A stretch of 64,000 nucleotides of DNA from contig NZ_JAAMPJ010000001.1 of NCBI RefSeq assembly GCF_011067745.1, forward strand, positions 310,001 to 374,000. The letters run 5' to 3'. The position numbers were made by a program, and so were the translations under genes. The notes under the pieces were generated by a model, which saw only the letters and a list, made by a program, of their open reading frames with translations, had not been told where the DNA came from and ran no database searches. This stretch comes from Lentzea alba (GTDB taxonomy: Bacteria > Actinomycetota > Actinomycetes > Mycobacteriales > Pseudonocardiaceae). Position 1 is the first letter of the stretch. Each line of letters opens with the position of its first letter. Positions 34,352 through 44,328 of the stretch are shown piece after piece.

Positions 34352-35596
34352 CTAGATGTACCGCGGGCGCCCGGCGATCATGCCCAGCACGGTCAGCGCG
34401 GCGAGCAACGCCAACTGCAGCACCAGCGACACCGTCCACGTGCCGGTCGCTTCACGCAGCACGCCGAACGCGAACGGGCCGGAGGCCGCGATCAGGTAGC
34501 CGAGGCTCTGCGCCATCGCGGACAGCCGCGCGGTGTCCGAAGTGGACTTCGTGCGCAGCGACATGACGAGCAGCGCCAGCGGGAACATGCCCATGCCGAA
34601 CCCGATCAGCACCACCCACAGGCCAGGGACAAGAGCCGGCGCCACCAGCATGCCCAGGATGCCCGCGAACGACAGCGCGCCGAGCGCCAGCACCATCGGG
34701 CCCTGGTTGGAGAACCGCGCGGCGATCGGCGGCACGAACAGGCTCACCGGGACGCCGAGCAGCATCGACACCGCGAGCAGCATGCCGGCGGTGTTCCGGT
34801 CGACCCCGGCGTCCACGAGCATGGCGGGCAGCCAGCCCATCACCGTGTAGGCGAACAGCGACTGCAGACCGAAGAACACGGTGATCACCCACGCCAGCGG
34901 GCTGCGCAGCAACGAGCGCTTCTCGGCCGGCGCGGCCGACCGGACCACGGTCGACGAGGCCCCGTGCCGCGCACCGGCGAACCACACGATCACCGCACCG
35001 GCCGACAGCAGCGCCCACGCGCCGACGGCGAGCCGCCACGAGCCGAGGTAGTCCTCCAGCCGTGGTGTGAGAGCAGCGGCCAGCGCGGCACCGGCGGCGA
35101 GCGTTCCCGTGTAGACACCCGTGAGCAGGCCGACCTTGTTCGGGAAGGACGCCTTCACCACGACCGGGATCAGCACGTTGGACACCGCGATGCCCGCACA
35201 GGCGATGAAAGTGCCGCCCAGCACGACCCACGGACCGTCGATCACGCGCAGCACCAGGCCGAGCGTGAGCACCCCCAGGGAAAGTCCGATCGCGCGGGCC
35301 ATGCCGAGGCGGCGGCCGAGCCACTGCGCCGCGAACGCCGCGAAGCCGAAACAAAGCGCCGGAACGGCCGTCAACGCACTGGTCCAAGCGGCCGAAACCC
35401 CCAGGGCGGCGCGGACATCGCCGAGCACCGAGGCCAGACTGGTCACCGCAGGGCGGAGATTCGCCGCCGCGAGGGCGACCCCGATCGCGAGCAGCGTGGA
35501 CCCGACCAGCGGAACGTGACGATTCTTGACGACCGTCACCCTGCGACCTGGATCGGTGGCAGTCTGTGCGGAACTAGTCGTCTGTTGAATCGTCAC
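34352..35596 (-). CDS. MFS transporter of the CynX/NimT group
   Basis: 414 residues with 12 predicted hydrophobic helices. LAAANLRPAVTSLASVLGDVRAALGVS at the first helix is typical of CynX/NimT (cyanate, 2-nitroimidazole) transporters. The transported compound cannot be inferred. GTG at 35596 chosen; two further GTG codons lie 6 and 9 bp upstream. Divergent from the FadR-type regulator, 48 bp between starts, so control by it is likely. Confidence 0.85.
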   Translation of the reverse strand: MTIQQTTSSAQTATDPGRRVTVVKNRHVPLVGSTLLAIGVALAAANLRPAVTSLASVLGDVRAALGVSAAWTSALTAVPALCFGFAAFAAQWLGRRLGMARAIGLSLGVLTLGLVLRVIDGPWVVLGGTFIACAGIAVSNVLIPVVVKASFPNKVGLLTGVYTGTLAAGAALAAALTPRLEDYLGSWRLAVGAWALLSAGAVIVWFAGARHGASSTVVRSAAPAEKRSLLRSPLAWVITVFFGLQSLFAYTVMGWLPAMLVDAGVDRNTAGMLLAVSMLLGVPVSLFVPPIAARFSNQGPMVLALGALSFAGILGMLVAPALVPGLWVVLIGFGMGMFPLALLVMSLRTKSTSDTARLSAMAQSLGYLIAASGPFAFGVLREATGTWTVSLVLQLALLAALTVLGMIAGRPRYI

Positions 35597-35644
35597 GCGC
35601 ACCACTATCGCAGACGTAGGATGTTCGGATGAAAGGATGACGCT

Positions 35645-36316
35645 GTGCCGTTGGCCACTACCCGACGAGCGGGGCTCGTCGACCAGGTGATCGAGCAGAT
35701 GCGCAGCGCGATCACCACTGGCGAATGGCCCGTCGGGCAGCGCATCCCGCCCGAGCCCGAGCTGGTCACCGCGCTCGGGGTGGGTCGGAACACGGTCCGG
35801 GAGGCCGTGCGCGCGCTCTCCCACGCCGGGCTGCTGGAGGTGCGGCAGGGCGACGGCACGTTCGTCCGCGCGACCAGCGAGATCTCCGGCGCGGTCCGCC
35901 GCATGTGCGGGACCGAGCTGAAGGAAGTCCTCCAGGTCCGCCGCACGCTGGAGATGGAAGGCGCGCGGCTCGCCGCCAAGCACCGCACCGACGCCGAACT
36001 GGCGCGCCTCACCGAGTTGCTGCAGAAGCGCGACGCGGCGATGGAGGCGGAGCAGTGGGCCGAGGTGATCGAGCACGACACCGCGTTCCACGTGCTGCTC
36101 GTGCAGTGCTCGCACAACACGCTGCTGGCGGAGCTCTACCAGGGCTTGACCGAGGCCGTCAAAGCTTCGGTGGCGGCATCTGTCGACACCAGCCAGCCTG
36201 GGACCGACCAGGTGTCGCACACCGGCCTGCTGCACGCGGTCCGCGACGGCGACCAGGAGAAGGCGGCCATCGAGGCGGGCGGGTTCTTCGAGGAGTTGAT
36301 CGAGAAGTTCTGCTGA
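35645..36316 (+). CDS. GntR family regulator, FadR/FCD subfamily
   Basis: 223 residues: winged helix (IEQMRSAITTGEWPVGQRIPPEPELVTALGVGRNTVREAVRALSHAGLLEV) and FCD effector domain (VRRTLEMEGARLAAKHR, EHDTAFHVLLVQCSHN, HTGLLHAVRDGD) with metal-binding His/Asp residues. GTG start at 35645, AAGGA upstream. Expected to control the divergent transporter in response to a carboxylate-type ligand. Confidence 0.88.
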   Translation: MPLATTRRAGLVDQVIEQMRSAITTGEWPVGQRIPPEPELVTALGVGRNTVREAVRALSHAGLLEVRQGDGTFVRATSEISGAVRRMCGTELKEVLQVRRTLEMEGARLAAKHRTDAELARLTELLQKRDAAMEAEQWAEVIEHDTAFHVLLVQCSHNTLLAELYQGLTEAVKASVAASVDTSQPGTDQVSHTGLLHAVRDGDQEKAAIEAGGFFEELIEKFC

Positions 36317-36379
36317 TCGCGAGCTGAATCCGGCCAACGCGGACCGAACCTGTCCGCATGAGCTCATAGCGTGGGGGCC

Positions 36380-37483
36380 ATGGAGATCACGCCGTTTCGC
36401 ATCGAGGTCCCGCAGGCCGAGGTCGACGACCTCCGCGCCCGCCTGGTCAACACGCGGTGGCCGGAGGAGGACATGCCGGGCGTCGGCTGGTCCTACGGCA
36501 TCCCGCGCAGCTATCTGCGCCCGCTCGCCGAGTACTGGGCAACCGGGTTCGACTGGCGCGCGCAGGAGGAGCGGATCAACTCCTACCCGCAGTTCACGAC
36601 CGAGATCAGCGGGCAGCGCGTCCACTTCCTGCACATCCGCTCGGAGAACCCGGACGCGGTGCCGTTGCTGCTGATCCACGGCTGGCCGGGCTCGTTCGTC
36701 GAGTTCCTGAACGTGATCGAGCCGCTGTCCGCGGACTTCCACCTGGTGATCCCGTCGATCCCCGGTTTCGGTTTCTCCGGACCGGTCCGCAGACCCGGCT
36801 GGAACGTCCTGCGCGTCGCGTGGGCGTTCGCGAAGCTGATGGAGGGCCTGGGCTACGACCGCTACGGCACCCAGGGCGGCGACTGGGGTTCGGGCATCGC
36901 GCAGGAGATCGGCCGGGTCTTCCCCGAGCACGTCATCGGCGTGCACGTGAACATGCTGCTTACGTTCCGCCCGCAGGGCGTCAACGACCTGACGCCGGAA
37001 GAGCTCCGCGCGCTGGAAACGCTGGACCACTACCAAAAGGAACTCTCGGGCTACATGCACATCCAGCGCACCCGGCCGCGGACGCTCGGGTACGGGCTGA
37101 CCGACTCACCGGCCGGGCAGCTGGCGTGGATCGTGGAGAAGTTCCACGACTGGACCGACAACGACGGCGTGCCCGAGGACGCGGTGGACCGCGACCAGAT
37201 GCTGACCAACGTGTCCATCTACTGGTTCACCGGCACGGCGGGCTCGTCCGCGCAGCTCTACAAGGAGCAGTCGGCGTCGTGGGGCCAGCAGCAGCCGACC
37301 ACGGTGCCGACCGGTGTCGCGGTCTTCCCGCACGACATCGGGGCGCCGGTGCGATCGCTGGCGGACAAGCTGATCCCGACGATCGTGCACTGGACGGAGT
37401 TCGACCGCGGCGGTCACTTCGCCGCGATGGAGGAACCGGACCTGCTGGTCCAGGACATCAGGAAGTTCTTCGGATCGCTGTGA
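36380..37483 (+). CDS. Epoxide hydrolase (EHN-type alpha/beta hydrolase)
   Basis: 367 residues. N-terminal EHN segment ([22 protein letters not shown]...W), oxyanion motif [12 protein letters not shown], nucleophile Asp in GGDWGSG, lid Tyr region (NVSIYWFTG) and catalytic His in [11 protein letters not shown]. Resembles juvenile-hormone/microsomal-type epoxide hydrolases of bacteria, used in detoxification or epoxide metabolism. ATG at 36380. Its stop overlaps the GTG of the next gene. Confidence 0.9.
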   Translation: MEITPFRIEVPQAEVDDLRARLVNTRWPEEDMPGVGWSYGIPRSYLRPLAEYWATGFDWRAQEERINSYPQFTTEISGQRVHFLHIRSENPDAVPLLLIHGWPGSFVEFLNVIEPLSADFHLVIPSIPGFGFSGPVRRPGWNVLRVAWAFAKLMEGLGYDRYGTQGGDWGSGIAQEIGRVFPEHVIGVHVNMLLTFRPQGVNDLTPEELRALETLDHYQKELSGYMHIQRTRPRTLGYGLTDSPAGQLAWIVEKFHDWTDNDGVPEDAVDRDQMLTNVSIYWFTGTAGSSAQLYKEQSASWGQQQPTTVPTGVAVFPHDIGAPVRSLADKLIPTIVHWTEFDRGGHFAAMEEPDLLVQDIRKFFGSL

Positions 37484-38565
37484 CCACAACACTTTCCAAC
37501 CGCACTCTCAACCGCACGCTGCTCGCGCGGCAACTGCTGCTGGAGCGGACGTCCATGCCGATCGTGCAGGCCGTCGAGCACCTCGGCGGACTGCAGGCGC
37601 AGGCACCGATCCCGCCGTACCTGGCGCTGTGGACGCGACTCGAGGCGTTCCAGGTCGACGCGCTGAGCAGGCTGATCATCGACCGCTCGCTGGTGCGGAT
37701 GACGCTGTGGCGCGGCACGTTGCACCTGATCTCCGCGGACGACGTGTTCCTGATGCGCACGGCGTTGCAGCCGGAGCTGAACAAGTGGGCGCGCACCGTG
37801 ATGCCGCCGGCCACCAGGGTCGACATCGATCTGGACGCGCTGGCCCGGATCACCCGCGAGTACGTCGACACCGAACCGCGCACCGTCGCGGAGGTCAGCG
37901 CGCACCTGGAACAGCACTTTCCCGGGGCGACAGGGCTGTCGACGCAGGCGCAGATGCTGGTGCCGATGGTCCAGGTGCCACCGCGCGGGATCTGGGGCGT
38001 CGGCGGGGTGCCGCAGAACGTCGCGATGGCCACGTGGCTCGGGCGGGAGCTGCCGGCCGAGGCGGCGGTGCCGGAGCTGATCACGCGGTACCTGCGGGCG
38101 TTCGGGCCGTCGACGCTGGCGGACGTGCAGGCCTGGTCGCGGCTGACCGGGTTGAAGACGCACGCGGCCGGTCTGGATCTGGTGCGGTACCGCAACGAGG
38201 ACGGCAAGGAGCTTCTCGACGTGCCGGACGGGGTGATCGTGTCCGAGGACGTGCCCGCGCCCGCCCGGCTGTTGCCGGCGTTCGACAACGTGTTGCTGGG
38301 GCACGCGGACCGGACGCGGATCATGAGCGAGGACGCGCGGTCGCGGTGGGGTTCGGTGCGCAACGGCGTGTTCCCGCCGACGTTCCTCGTGGACGGGTTC
38401 CTGCACGGCACGTGGAACGTCGTGGAGACCAAGGACGTCGCGACGCTGACGATCGAGCCTTACTTCAAGACCACGAAGAAGGAACTGGCGGGTGTGGTCC
38501 GCGAGGCCCAGGCGGTGCTGAAGGTGATCGCACCGAAGAAGGAGCACGTGATCGCTGCCCCATAG
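37480..38565 (+). CDS. HTH_42 (AlkZ/AlkX-like) winged-helix protein, possible DNA glycosylase
   Basis: 361 residues of the YcaQ/AlkZ superfamily. GLQAQAP gives the QxQ catalytic pair (Gln 39, Gln 41) found in AlkZ glycosylases, and [19 protein letters not shown] plus [16 protein letters not shown] are family blocks. Proteins of this family remove alkylated bases or unhook crosslinks. It overlaps the epoxide hydrolase gene by 4 bp, an apt pairing: epoxide detoxification with repair of epoxide-type DNA adducts. Ends in an intrinsic terminator. Confidence 0.8.
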   Translation: MTTTLSNRTLNRTLLARQLLLERTSMPIVQAVEHLGGLQAQAPIPPYLALWTRLEAFQVDALSRLIIDRSLVRMTLWRGTLHLISADDVFLMRTALQPELNKWARTVMPPATRVDIDLDALARITREYVDTEPRTVAEVSAHLEQHFPGATGLSTQAQMLVPMVQVPPRGIWGVGGVPQNVAMATWLGRELPAEAAVPELITRYLRAFGPSTLADVQAWSRLTGLKTHAAGLDLVRYRNEDGKELLDVPDGVIVSEDVPAPARLLPAFDNVLLGHADRTRIMSEDARSRWGSVRNGVFPPTFLVDGFLHGTWNVVETKDVATLTIEPYFKTTKKELAGVVREAQAVLKVIAPKKEHVIAAP

Positions 38566-38575
38566 GGCAGCTTTT
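38554..38575 (+). terminator. Intrinsic terminator after the AlkX-like gene
   Basis: GCTGCCC (38554-38560) and GGGCAGC (38565-38571) with loop CATA, followed by TTTT. The stop codon TAG lies inside the hairpin. It separates the epoxide hydrolase/AlkX operon from the toxin gene. Confidence 0.85.
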
Positions 38576-38601
38576 CGTGCCCTTGAGGGTGTCTGGCGGT
38601 C

Positions 38602-41600
38602 GTGTTCCACGCGACAGGGCTCGGCCACGCTCGTCGCATGGTCTCCGCACGCCGGTCAGCCGACGCCGAGGTCACGGGCGCTCTCACCGACGCCAAACGG
38701 AAGGCGGGCCCCGCTGTCGGCCCGCACGCCCTGCTCGCGCTGCAACGCGACGCGGGCAACGCGGCCGTGGGCGCGCTCATGGCGGCCAAGCAGAAGCAGC
38801 CGGACGCGACGGCGCTCGGCCACATCGACGCGGCGCTCAAGGAGGTCCGCGGCAGCGAGCCGGAGATCGACACGGTCGAGAAGGGCCTCAAGGCGGCCCA
38901 GTCGGCCGGTGTGCCGGTGACGCTGGAAGGCCCGAAGCCGCCCGCGTCCGCGCTGGCCGTGACGACGACGGGGTTCGGCCCGAACGCGGTGCAGCCCAAG
39001 AAGCCGACGCCACCCGCGAAACCGGTGCCCGCGAAGTCCAAGCTCGGCACGGCGGGCGCTCGTCCGGCCGCGAAGTCCGGTGGTGCGTCGGCGAAACCCG
39101 CCGCGGCGCCGGCCGTTCCCGCGGTGGCCGCGGCAGATCCGGCGTTCCTCCAGGTCACCGAGAAGGTCAAGGGCTTCGCGGCGGCCAAGAAGGCGCACCC
39201 GCCCGCCGCGGCGAAGGCCAAGGAGGCGCAGGACGCCGCGCAGGCTCCGGCGGACGACCTGGCCGGGCAGGCGAAGGCCTCGAAGGTCGACGCGATGGAC
39301 GCGCAGCAGGCGGGTTCGTTCGACAAGCAGGCGTTCATCGCGGCGGTGAAGACGGCGATCGAGGCGAAGTCGCCCAAGACGTTGCAGGAGGGCACCTCAC
39401 CGCAGGGCAAGGCCGACGGGGTCGCCGCCGAGGTGAAAGGCATGGTCTCCCAAGGCAAACAGAGCCAGGCCAAGGACATCACCGCCGCCACCGACGCGCC
39501 GCCCGACCAGTCGAAGGCGGTGCCGAAGCCGGTCACGCCGATGGCGCAGGAGAACCCCGGCGCGGCTCCGGCGATCCCGGCCGCAGGTGCCGCACCGAAG
39601 CCCGCGCCACCGTCCGCGACCGATCTGAGCGCCGGCAAGCAGCAGGTCGCGCAGGAACAGGGCGACGTCACCGACGAGCAGATGCGGCAGTCGAACGAAC
39701 CGCAGTTCCAACAGGCGTTGGACGCAAAGCAAACCGCCGCCGCCCACGCCGACACCGCGCCAGGCCAGTTCCGCGCTCAGGAACAGCAGGTGCTCGGCCA
39801 GGCCAAGGCCGACGCCGGCGCCGCCACCGCCGCGGGCGTGGCCGGGATGCAGGGCGCCAAGGGTGCGGCGCTGGCGAAACTGGTGGCGGACAAGGGGAAG
39901 ACGAAGACCAAGGACGAGACCAAGCGCGCCAAGGTGACGACGAAGATCCAGGGCATCTTCGCGGCGACCGAGGCCGAGGTGAAGAAGATCCTCGAAGGCA
40001 TCGACCCGAAGGTCGAGCAGGAGTTCGCGAAGGGCGAGGCCGAGGCGCGCAAGGCGTTCGAGTCCTTCGTGGCCGCCAAGGTCGGCGCCTACAAGCAGGA
40101 CCGCTACAGCGGCTGGCTCGGCGGGTTCCGCTGGGTCAAGGACAAGGTCCTCAGCATGCCGGACAAGGTCAACGAGTTCTACACCGCCGGCCGCGAGCTG
40201 TACCTGAAGCAGATGGACGGCGTGATCTCCCGCGTCGCCGACATCGTGGGCAACGACCTTTCCCTGGCCAAGCAGAAGATCGCCGCCGGCAAGGCCGAGA
40301 TCGCCGCGTTCGTCAAAACGCTCTCGCCTGAGCTCGCGAAGGTCGGCGCCGACGCGTCGGCCGAGATCAACGAGAAGTTCGAGCAGCTGGAAAGCGACGT
40401 CACCGACAAGCAGAACGCCGTCGTGGACACGTTGGCCACCAAGTACGTCGAGGCACGCCAGGCCGTCGACGAACGCATCGAGGCGCTGCAGGCGGAGAAC
40501 AAGGGCTTCGTCGACGCCGCGGTCGACGCGGTCAAGGGCGTCGTCAACACGATCCGCGAGCTCGCCGCGATGCTGCGCGACGTGCTGTCCCGCGCCGCCG
40601 GTGTGGTCGGCGACATCATCAAGAAACCCGTCGAGTTCCTCGGCAACCTGATCGCCGGCGTGAAGGGCGGCATCCTCAAGTTCAAGGACAACATCCTCGA
40701 CCACCTGCGCAAGGGCTTGATGGGCTGGCTGTTCGGCGCCCTGGCCGAGGCGGGCATCGAGCTGCCGGAGAAGTTCGACCTGCGCGGCATCATCAAGCTG
40801 CTGGCGTCGATCTTCGGCCTCACCTGGTCGAACATCCGCAACCGCCTGGTCAAGCAGATCGGCGAGAAGGCCATGGCCGCGGCCGAGAAGGGCGTCGAGA
40901 TCTTCCAGGTCCTGACCTCGCAGGGCGTAGCGGGCCTGTGGCAGATGCTGATGGACAAGCTCGGCGACATCAAGGAGACGATCCTCGCGCAGGTGAAGGA
41001 CTTCGTGATCACGAAGATCATCACCGCCGGCATCACGTGGCTCATCGGTCTGCTGAACCCCGCCGCCGCGTTCATCAAGGCCTGCAAGCTGATCTACGAC
41101 GTCGTGATGTTCTTCGTGAACAACGGCAGCCGCATCATGAAGTTCGTCAACACCGTCATCGACTCCGTGGCGGACATCGTGCGCGGCAACGTGAGCGGCG
41201 TCGTCAACAAGATCAACGACGTGCTCGGCCAGATGGTCCCGATCATCATCGGCTTCCTGGCGAGCGCCATCGGGCTGGGCGGCATCGGCGCGAAGATCCG
41301 GTCGATCATCGAGACACTGCAGAAGCCGGTGAACAAGGCGCTGGACTGGGTGATCAAGAAGGGGTTGACGCTGGCCGGGCCGATCATCAAGGCCGCCAAG
41401 GGGATCAGCGGCAAGGTCAAGGCGAAGGTGGCCGCGGGCAAGGCCTGGGTGAAGGGCAAGGTCGAGGCGGGCAAGAAGAAGCTGCAGGACTGGGCGGCGG
41501 TGATCCCCGGCCTGCTCGGCTTCCGCGGCGGTGGCGAGTCGCACAAGATCTGGATCGAGAAGACCGGTACCCGCCGGGTGATGGTGGCGAGCACACCGAC

Positions 41601-42471
41601 GGAGGCGGGCGCGTTGCTCGACCACTACTCGGCCCAGGTCAACGGTTTCCCGGACGCGACGCCGAAACAGCGAACGGAGAAGACGCAGCTGCAGGGCCAC
41701 GTCACGCTGGCACGCACCCGGCTGCAGAACCTGAACGCCGACGTCAAGATGCCGTACGACGAACGCGACAAGTGGGACCTCAAGAACAAGATCTCGGCGA
41801 AGCAGATGAAACTCAGGGACAGCCTGATGCTCGTCTTCGACGCCGTCCACAGGCAACGAATGCAGCTGGCGGGGAAGGTACCCGCCTACACCACCGGCGC
41901 TGGGAAGAAGGCAGCCGGAAGCGTCCGCTGCGTGGCGACCTTCCTCGTCGACTGCGTCGCCGGAGAAGGGCCCTACCCGATCAGTGGCGGTGGCAGGCCC
42001 GCGGGTACCGAGGCCGACACCAAGAAGGTCCGGGACGGGTCGAACCGCTCCGCACACCCCATGGACCGTTCCGACAGCACGACGACCGGGCAGACCGGCG
42101 GGTTCGTGATCGGTGCGACCCCAGCCTCCCGGCACACCGAGAAACCGCTCGAGCTCGTCACGCGCGCTACGGGTGACGCGACACCGGACACCCACGCCGA
42201 GGCGCGAGTGCTGTCCCAGATCACGACGTTCATCGCGAAGGATCCCGACTGGGCGAAGCGGGTGCGCACGATCCAGATCAACATCTCGCACAGCCCCTGC
42301 CCGAGCTGCACCGGCCAGCTCCTGACGTTGCACCAGCGACTGCAGAACCCCGACCTGCGCATCGCCGTCGTGCAGTGGAGCGCGCCCTACGACTGGGGTC
42401 CCACCCCGACCACCGCACAGTCGATCAGCTCGCTGCGCGGCAGCTACCGCACGCTCGGCCCGGTCACCTAG
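38602..42471 (+). CDS. Giant polymorphic toxin: LQR-AGNAAV N-terminus, helical body, deaminase-like C-terminus
   Basis: 1289 residues. Residues 47-56 (LQRDAGNAAV) are the short motif seen in DUF4157-type proteins associated with extracellular contractile injection systems. Residues about 60-420 are low-complexity Ala/Lys/Pro/Gln; about 670-930 form a long helical module with hydrophobic patches (GWLFGALAEAGIELPEKFD, ITWLIGLLNPAAAFIKACK, IGFLASAIGLGGIGAKIR) that I associate with such cargo proteins. The last 120 residues carry HAE (1198-1200) and PCPSC (Cys 1233, Cys 1236), the zinc and proton-shuttle motifs of the cytidine-deaminase fold, so a nucleic-acid-deaminating toxin is inferred. No signal peptide and no adjacent immunity gene. 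Start GTG 38602 or ATG 38638. Confidence 0.78.
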   Translation: MFHATGLGHARRMVSARRSADAEVTGALTDAKRKAGPAVGPHALLALQRDAGNAAVGALMAAKQKQPDATALGHIDAALKEVRGSEPEIDTVEKGLKAAQSAGVPVTLEGPKPPASALAVTTTGFGPNAVQPKKPTPPAKPVPAKSKLGTAGARPAAKSGGASAKPAAAPAVPAVAAADPAFLQVTEKVKGFAAAKKAHPPAAAKAKEAQDAAQAPADDLAGQAKASKVDAMDAQQAGSFDKQAFIAAVKTAIEAKSPKTLQEGTSPQGKADGVAAEVKGMVSQGKQSQAKDITAATDAPPDQSKAVPKPVTPMAQENPGAAPAIPAAGAAPKPAPPSATDLSAGKQQVAQEQGDVTDEQMRQSNEPQFQQALDAKQTAAAHADTAPGQFRAQEQQVLGQAKADAGAATAAGVAGMQGAKGAALAKLVADKGKTKTKDETKRAKVTTKIQGIFAATEAEVKKILEGIDPKVEQEFAKGEAEARKAFESFVAAKVGAYKQDRYSGWLGGFRWVKDKVLSMPDKVNEFYTAGRELYLKQMDGVISRVADIVGNDLSLAKQKIAAGKAEIAAFVKTLSPELAKVGADASAEINEKFEQLESDVTDKQNAVVDTLATKYVEARQAVDERIEALQAENKGFVDAAVDAVKGVVNTIRELAAMLRDVLSRAAGVVGDIIKKPVEFLGNLIAGVKGGILKFKDNILDHLRKGLMGWLFGALAEAGIELPEKFDLRGIIKLLASIFGLTWSNIRNRLVKQIGEKAMAAAEKGVEIFQVLTSQGVAGLWQMLMDKLGDIKETILAQVKDFVITKIITAGITWLIGLLNPAAAFIKACKLIYDVVMFFVNNGSRIMKFVNTVIDSVADIVRGNVSGVVNKINDVLGQMVPIIIGFLASAIGLGGIGAKIRSIIETLQKPVNKALDWVIKKGLTLAGPIIKAAKGISGKVKAKVAAGKAWVKGKVEAGKKKLQDWAAVIPGLLGFRGGGESHKIWIEKTGTRRVMVASTPTEAGALLDHYSAQVNGFPDATPKQRTEKTQLQGHVTLARTRLQNLNADVKMPYDERDKWDLKNKISAKQMKLRDSLMLVFDAVHRQRMQLAGKVPAYTTGAGKKAAGSVRCVATFLVDCVAGEGPYPISGGGRPAGTEADTKKVRDGSNRSAHPMDRSDSTTTGQTGGFVIGATPASRHTEKPLELVTRATGDATPDTHAEARVLSQITTFIAKDPDWAKRVRTIQINISHSPCPSCTGQLLTLHQRLQNPDLRIAVVQWSAPYDWGPTPTTAQSISSLRGSYRTLGPVT

Positions 42472-43361
42472 ACCGCCACCTGCTTGATCACTTCCAGCGC
42501 GGCGGTGATGGCCGGACGGCGCGATGCCTGCTTGCGCCAGACCGCGTACAGCCGCCGCGTGGGAGTGGGCCGCAACGGAACCACTCGAACACCGTCCGGC
42601 ACCGCCTCCCTGCCGAGTCGCGGGATCAACGCGACCCCGATCCCCTTGGCCAGCAACGCGTAGTGCGTCTGGTACTCGCTGACCCGGTAGACCAGCTCCG
42701 GCTCGATCCCCGCGCCGTGGAACGTCCGCACCAGCCAGTCGTGACAGATCGACCCTTCGGGCTGGCACATCCACCGTGCGCCGACGAGATCGGAGGGTTC
42801 GAGGAAGTCCCTGTGCACCAACGGGTGCGTCGCCGGGAGGAACACGTCCGCGATGTCCTCGCAGATCTTCATCCGCGACAGCGACTCGGGCACCGGAAGC
42901 GGAGCGTTCTGCCAGTCGTGGACGATCGCCAGGTCGAGCTCACCGCGCGCCACCGCCTCGGTGGCTTCCGGCGGGTCGACCTCCGTCAGCCGGACGTCCA
43001 ACGCCGGGTGCTGCTCCATCAGGCCGGCCAGGACGTCCGGCAGCAGGCCGCGCGCCGCCGTGGCGAACGAGCCGACGCACAGGCGGCCGATCGCGGTGCC
43101 GCGTTGTTCCTCCAGGGCCACCTCGGCCTCTTCGACCAGCTTGAGGACCTGACCCGCGGTGTCGGCGAGCAGCAGCGCGGCATCGGTGAGGCGGACCCCG
43201 CGGCCCTGGCGTTCGAGCAGCGTGGTGCGGGTCTCGCGTTCCAGCTTGGCGATCTGCTGCGAGACCGCGGACGGGGTGTAGCCGAGCACTTCCGCCGCGG
43301 CACCGACCGTGCCGTAGGCAGCCACGGCGTGCAACGCCTTCAGCCTTCCCAGATCAAGCAT
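42468..43361 (-). CDS. LysR family regulator
   Basis: 297 residues. N-terminal wHTH (RLKALHAVAAYGTVGAAAEVLGYTPSAVSQQIAKLERE) and the periplasmic-binding-like effector domain (LCVGSFATAARGLLPDVLAGL, ELDLAIVHDW, GIGVALIPRLG). Divergent from the EamA exporter gene, the classic LysR arrangement; it should activate or repress that gene. Stop shares CTAG with the toxin gene. Confidence 0.9.
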   Translation of the reverse strand: MLDLGRLKALHAVAAYGTVGAAAEVLGYTPSAVSQQIAKLERETRTTLLERQGRGVRLTDAALLLADTAGQVLKLVEEAEVALEEQRGTAIGRLCVGSFATAARGLLPDVLAGLMEQHPALDVRLTEVDPPEATEAVARGELDLAIVHDWQNAPLPVPESLSRMKICEDIADVFLPATHPLVHRDFLEPSDLVGARWMCQPEGSICHDWLVRTFHGAGIEPELVYRVSEYQTHYALLAKGIGVALIPRLGREAVPDGVRVVPLRPTPTRRLYAVWRKQASRRPAITAALEVIKQVAV

Positions 43362-43362
43362 G

Positions 43363-43417
43363 TAGCAATGCTAAACCCATCAGCTAAGGAAGCGGAACTG
43401 GTGCTTAATAGTTAGCT
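43363..43417. promoter_or_regulatory. Inverted repeats in the LysR/EamA divergent promoter
   Basis: TAGCAATGCTA (43363-43373) is a TAGC-N3-GCTA inverted repeat, and AGCTAA (43382-43387) with TTAGCT (43412-43417) is a second, wider one with 24 bp between. The 73-bp gap is notably AT-richer than its surroundings. These are candidate LysR recruiting and activation sites. Confidence 0.5.
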
Positions 43418-43434
43418 CGCGCAAGCTTGACCAC

Positions 43435-44328
43435 ATGAGTCCCCGCCACGTCCTGCTCGCCCTGCTCGTCGCCGTCATCTGGGGCTTCAACTTCGTCGTG
43501 CTGAAGATCGGTCTGGGCGAGTTCCCGCCGCTGCTGTTCTCCGCCCTGCGCTTCCTCGCGGCCGCGGTGCCCGCGATCTTCTTCGTGGGCCGGCCGACGG
43601 TGCCCTGGCGCTGGATCATCGCGGTCGGCCTGGTGCTGGGCGTCGCGAAGTTCAGCTTCATGTTCATCGCCCTCAGCGCCGGCATGCCCGCCGGGCTGTC
43701 GTCACTGGTGCTGCAGAGCCAGGTGATCTTCACGGTCCTGTTCGCCGCCGTAGTGCTGCGGGAACGGCCGCGTCCGGTGCAGATCACCGGGACGGCACTG
43801 GCGGTGGCCGGGATCGGCGTGATCGCGTGGGACTACGGGAAGTCCTCGCCGCTGCTCGGGTTCCTCCTGGTGATCGCGGCGGCGGTGTGCTTCGGCGTGG
43901 CGAACGTGCTGATGCGGTACGCCCGGCCGCCGGACGCGCTGCAGTTCATGGTGTGGGTGAGCGCGGTGGCGGTGCTGCCGCTGTTCGCACTGTCCTTCCT
44001 GACCGAGGACGTGTCGGCGCTCGGGCGGCTGAACTGGACCGGGGTGGGCGCGCTCGCCTACGTCTCGTGGATCTCGACGCTGCTCGCGTTCGGTCTCTGG
44101 GGCTTCCTGCTGCGCCGGTACGAGGGATCGGTGGTGGCGCCGTACGGCTTGCTGGTGCCGGTGTTCGGGATGTTCTCGGCGTGGGCGTTCCTCGGCGAGG
44201 ACCTGACCGTGCTGCGGGCGGCAGCCGGCGGGCTCGTGTTGCTGGGGCTCGCTATCCCGCAGCTGACGGCGCGCCGGGCGGCACGAACGGAAGTCCGGCC
44301 GGAGCTCCTCGTTCCAGCAGGTCGATGA
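43435..44328 (+). CDS. EamA/DMT superfamily exporter (RhaT/YdcZ type)
   Basis: 297 residues, ten hydrophobic helices in two EamA repeats: [34 protein letters not shown] opens repeat 1, [19 protein letters not shown] repeat 2. Likely exports amino acids or related metabolites. Regulated by the divergent LysR. The 3' end overlaps cobQ by 77 bp on the opposite strand. Confidence 0.88.
   Translation: MSPRHVLLALLVAVIWGFNFVVLKIGLGEFPPLLFSALRFLAAAVPAIFFVGRPTVPWRWIIAVGLVLGVAKFSFMFIALSAGMPAGLSSLVLQSQVIFTVLFAAVVLRERPRPVQITGTALAVAGIGVIAWDYGKSSPLLGFLLVIAAAVCFGVANVLMRYARPPDALQFMVWVSAVAVLPLFALSFLTEDVSALGRLNWTGVGALAYVSWISTLLAFGLWGFLLRRYEGSVVAPYGLLVPVFGMFSAWAFLGEDLTVLRAAAGGLVLLGLAIPQLTARRAARTEVRPELLVPAGR

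Noticed and set aside
35605..37060. N-terminal extension of the CynX-type transporter through the FadR and epoxide hydrolase genes
   Set aside because: The extension is antisense to two clear genes; the transporter fold begins near 35596.
39397..42774. Very long open frame antisense to the toxin gene
   Set aside because: Arg/Asp/Leu-rich translation with no family motif; it mirrors the codon bias of the sense gene. The same applies to long antisense frames over lon (27035-29365), the NB-ARC gene (8447-10369) and 23694-27254.
38602..43361. Immunity gene for the polymorphic toxin
   Set aside because: Neighbours are an AlkX-like protein, then a LysR regulator directly abutting the toxin stop; no small immunity-like frame fits.
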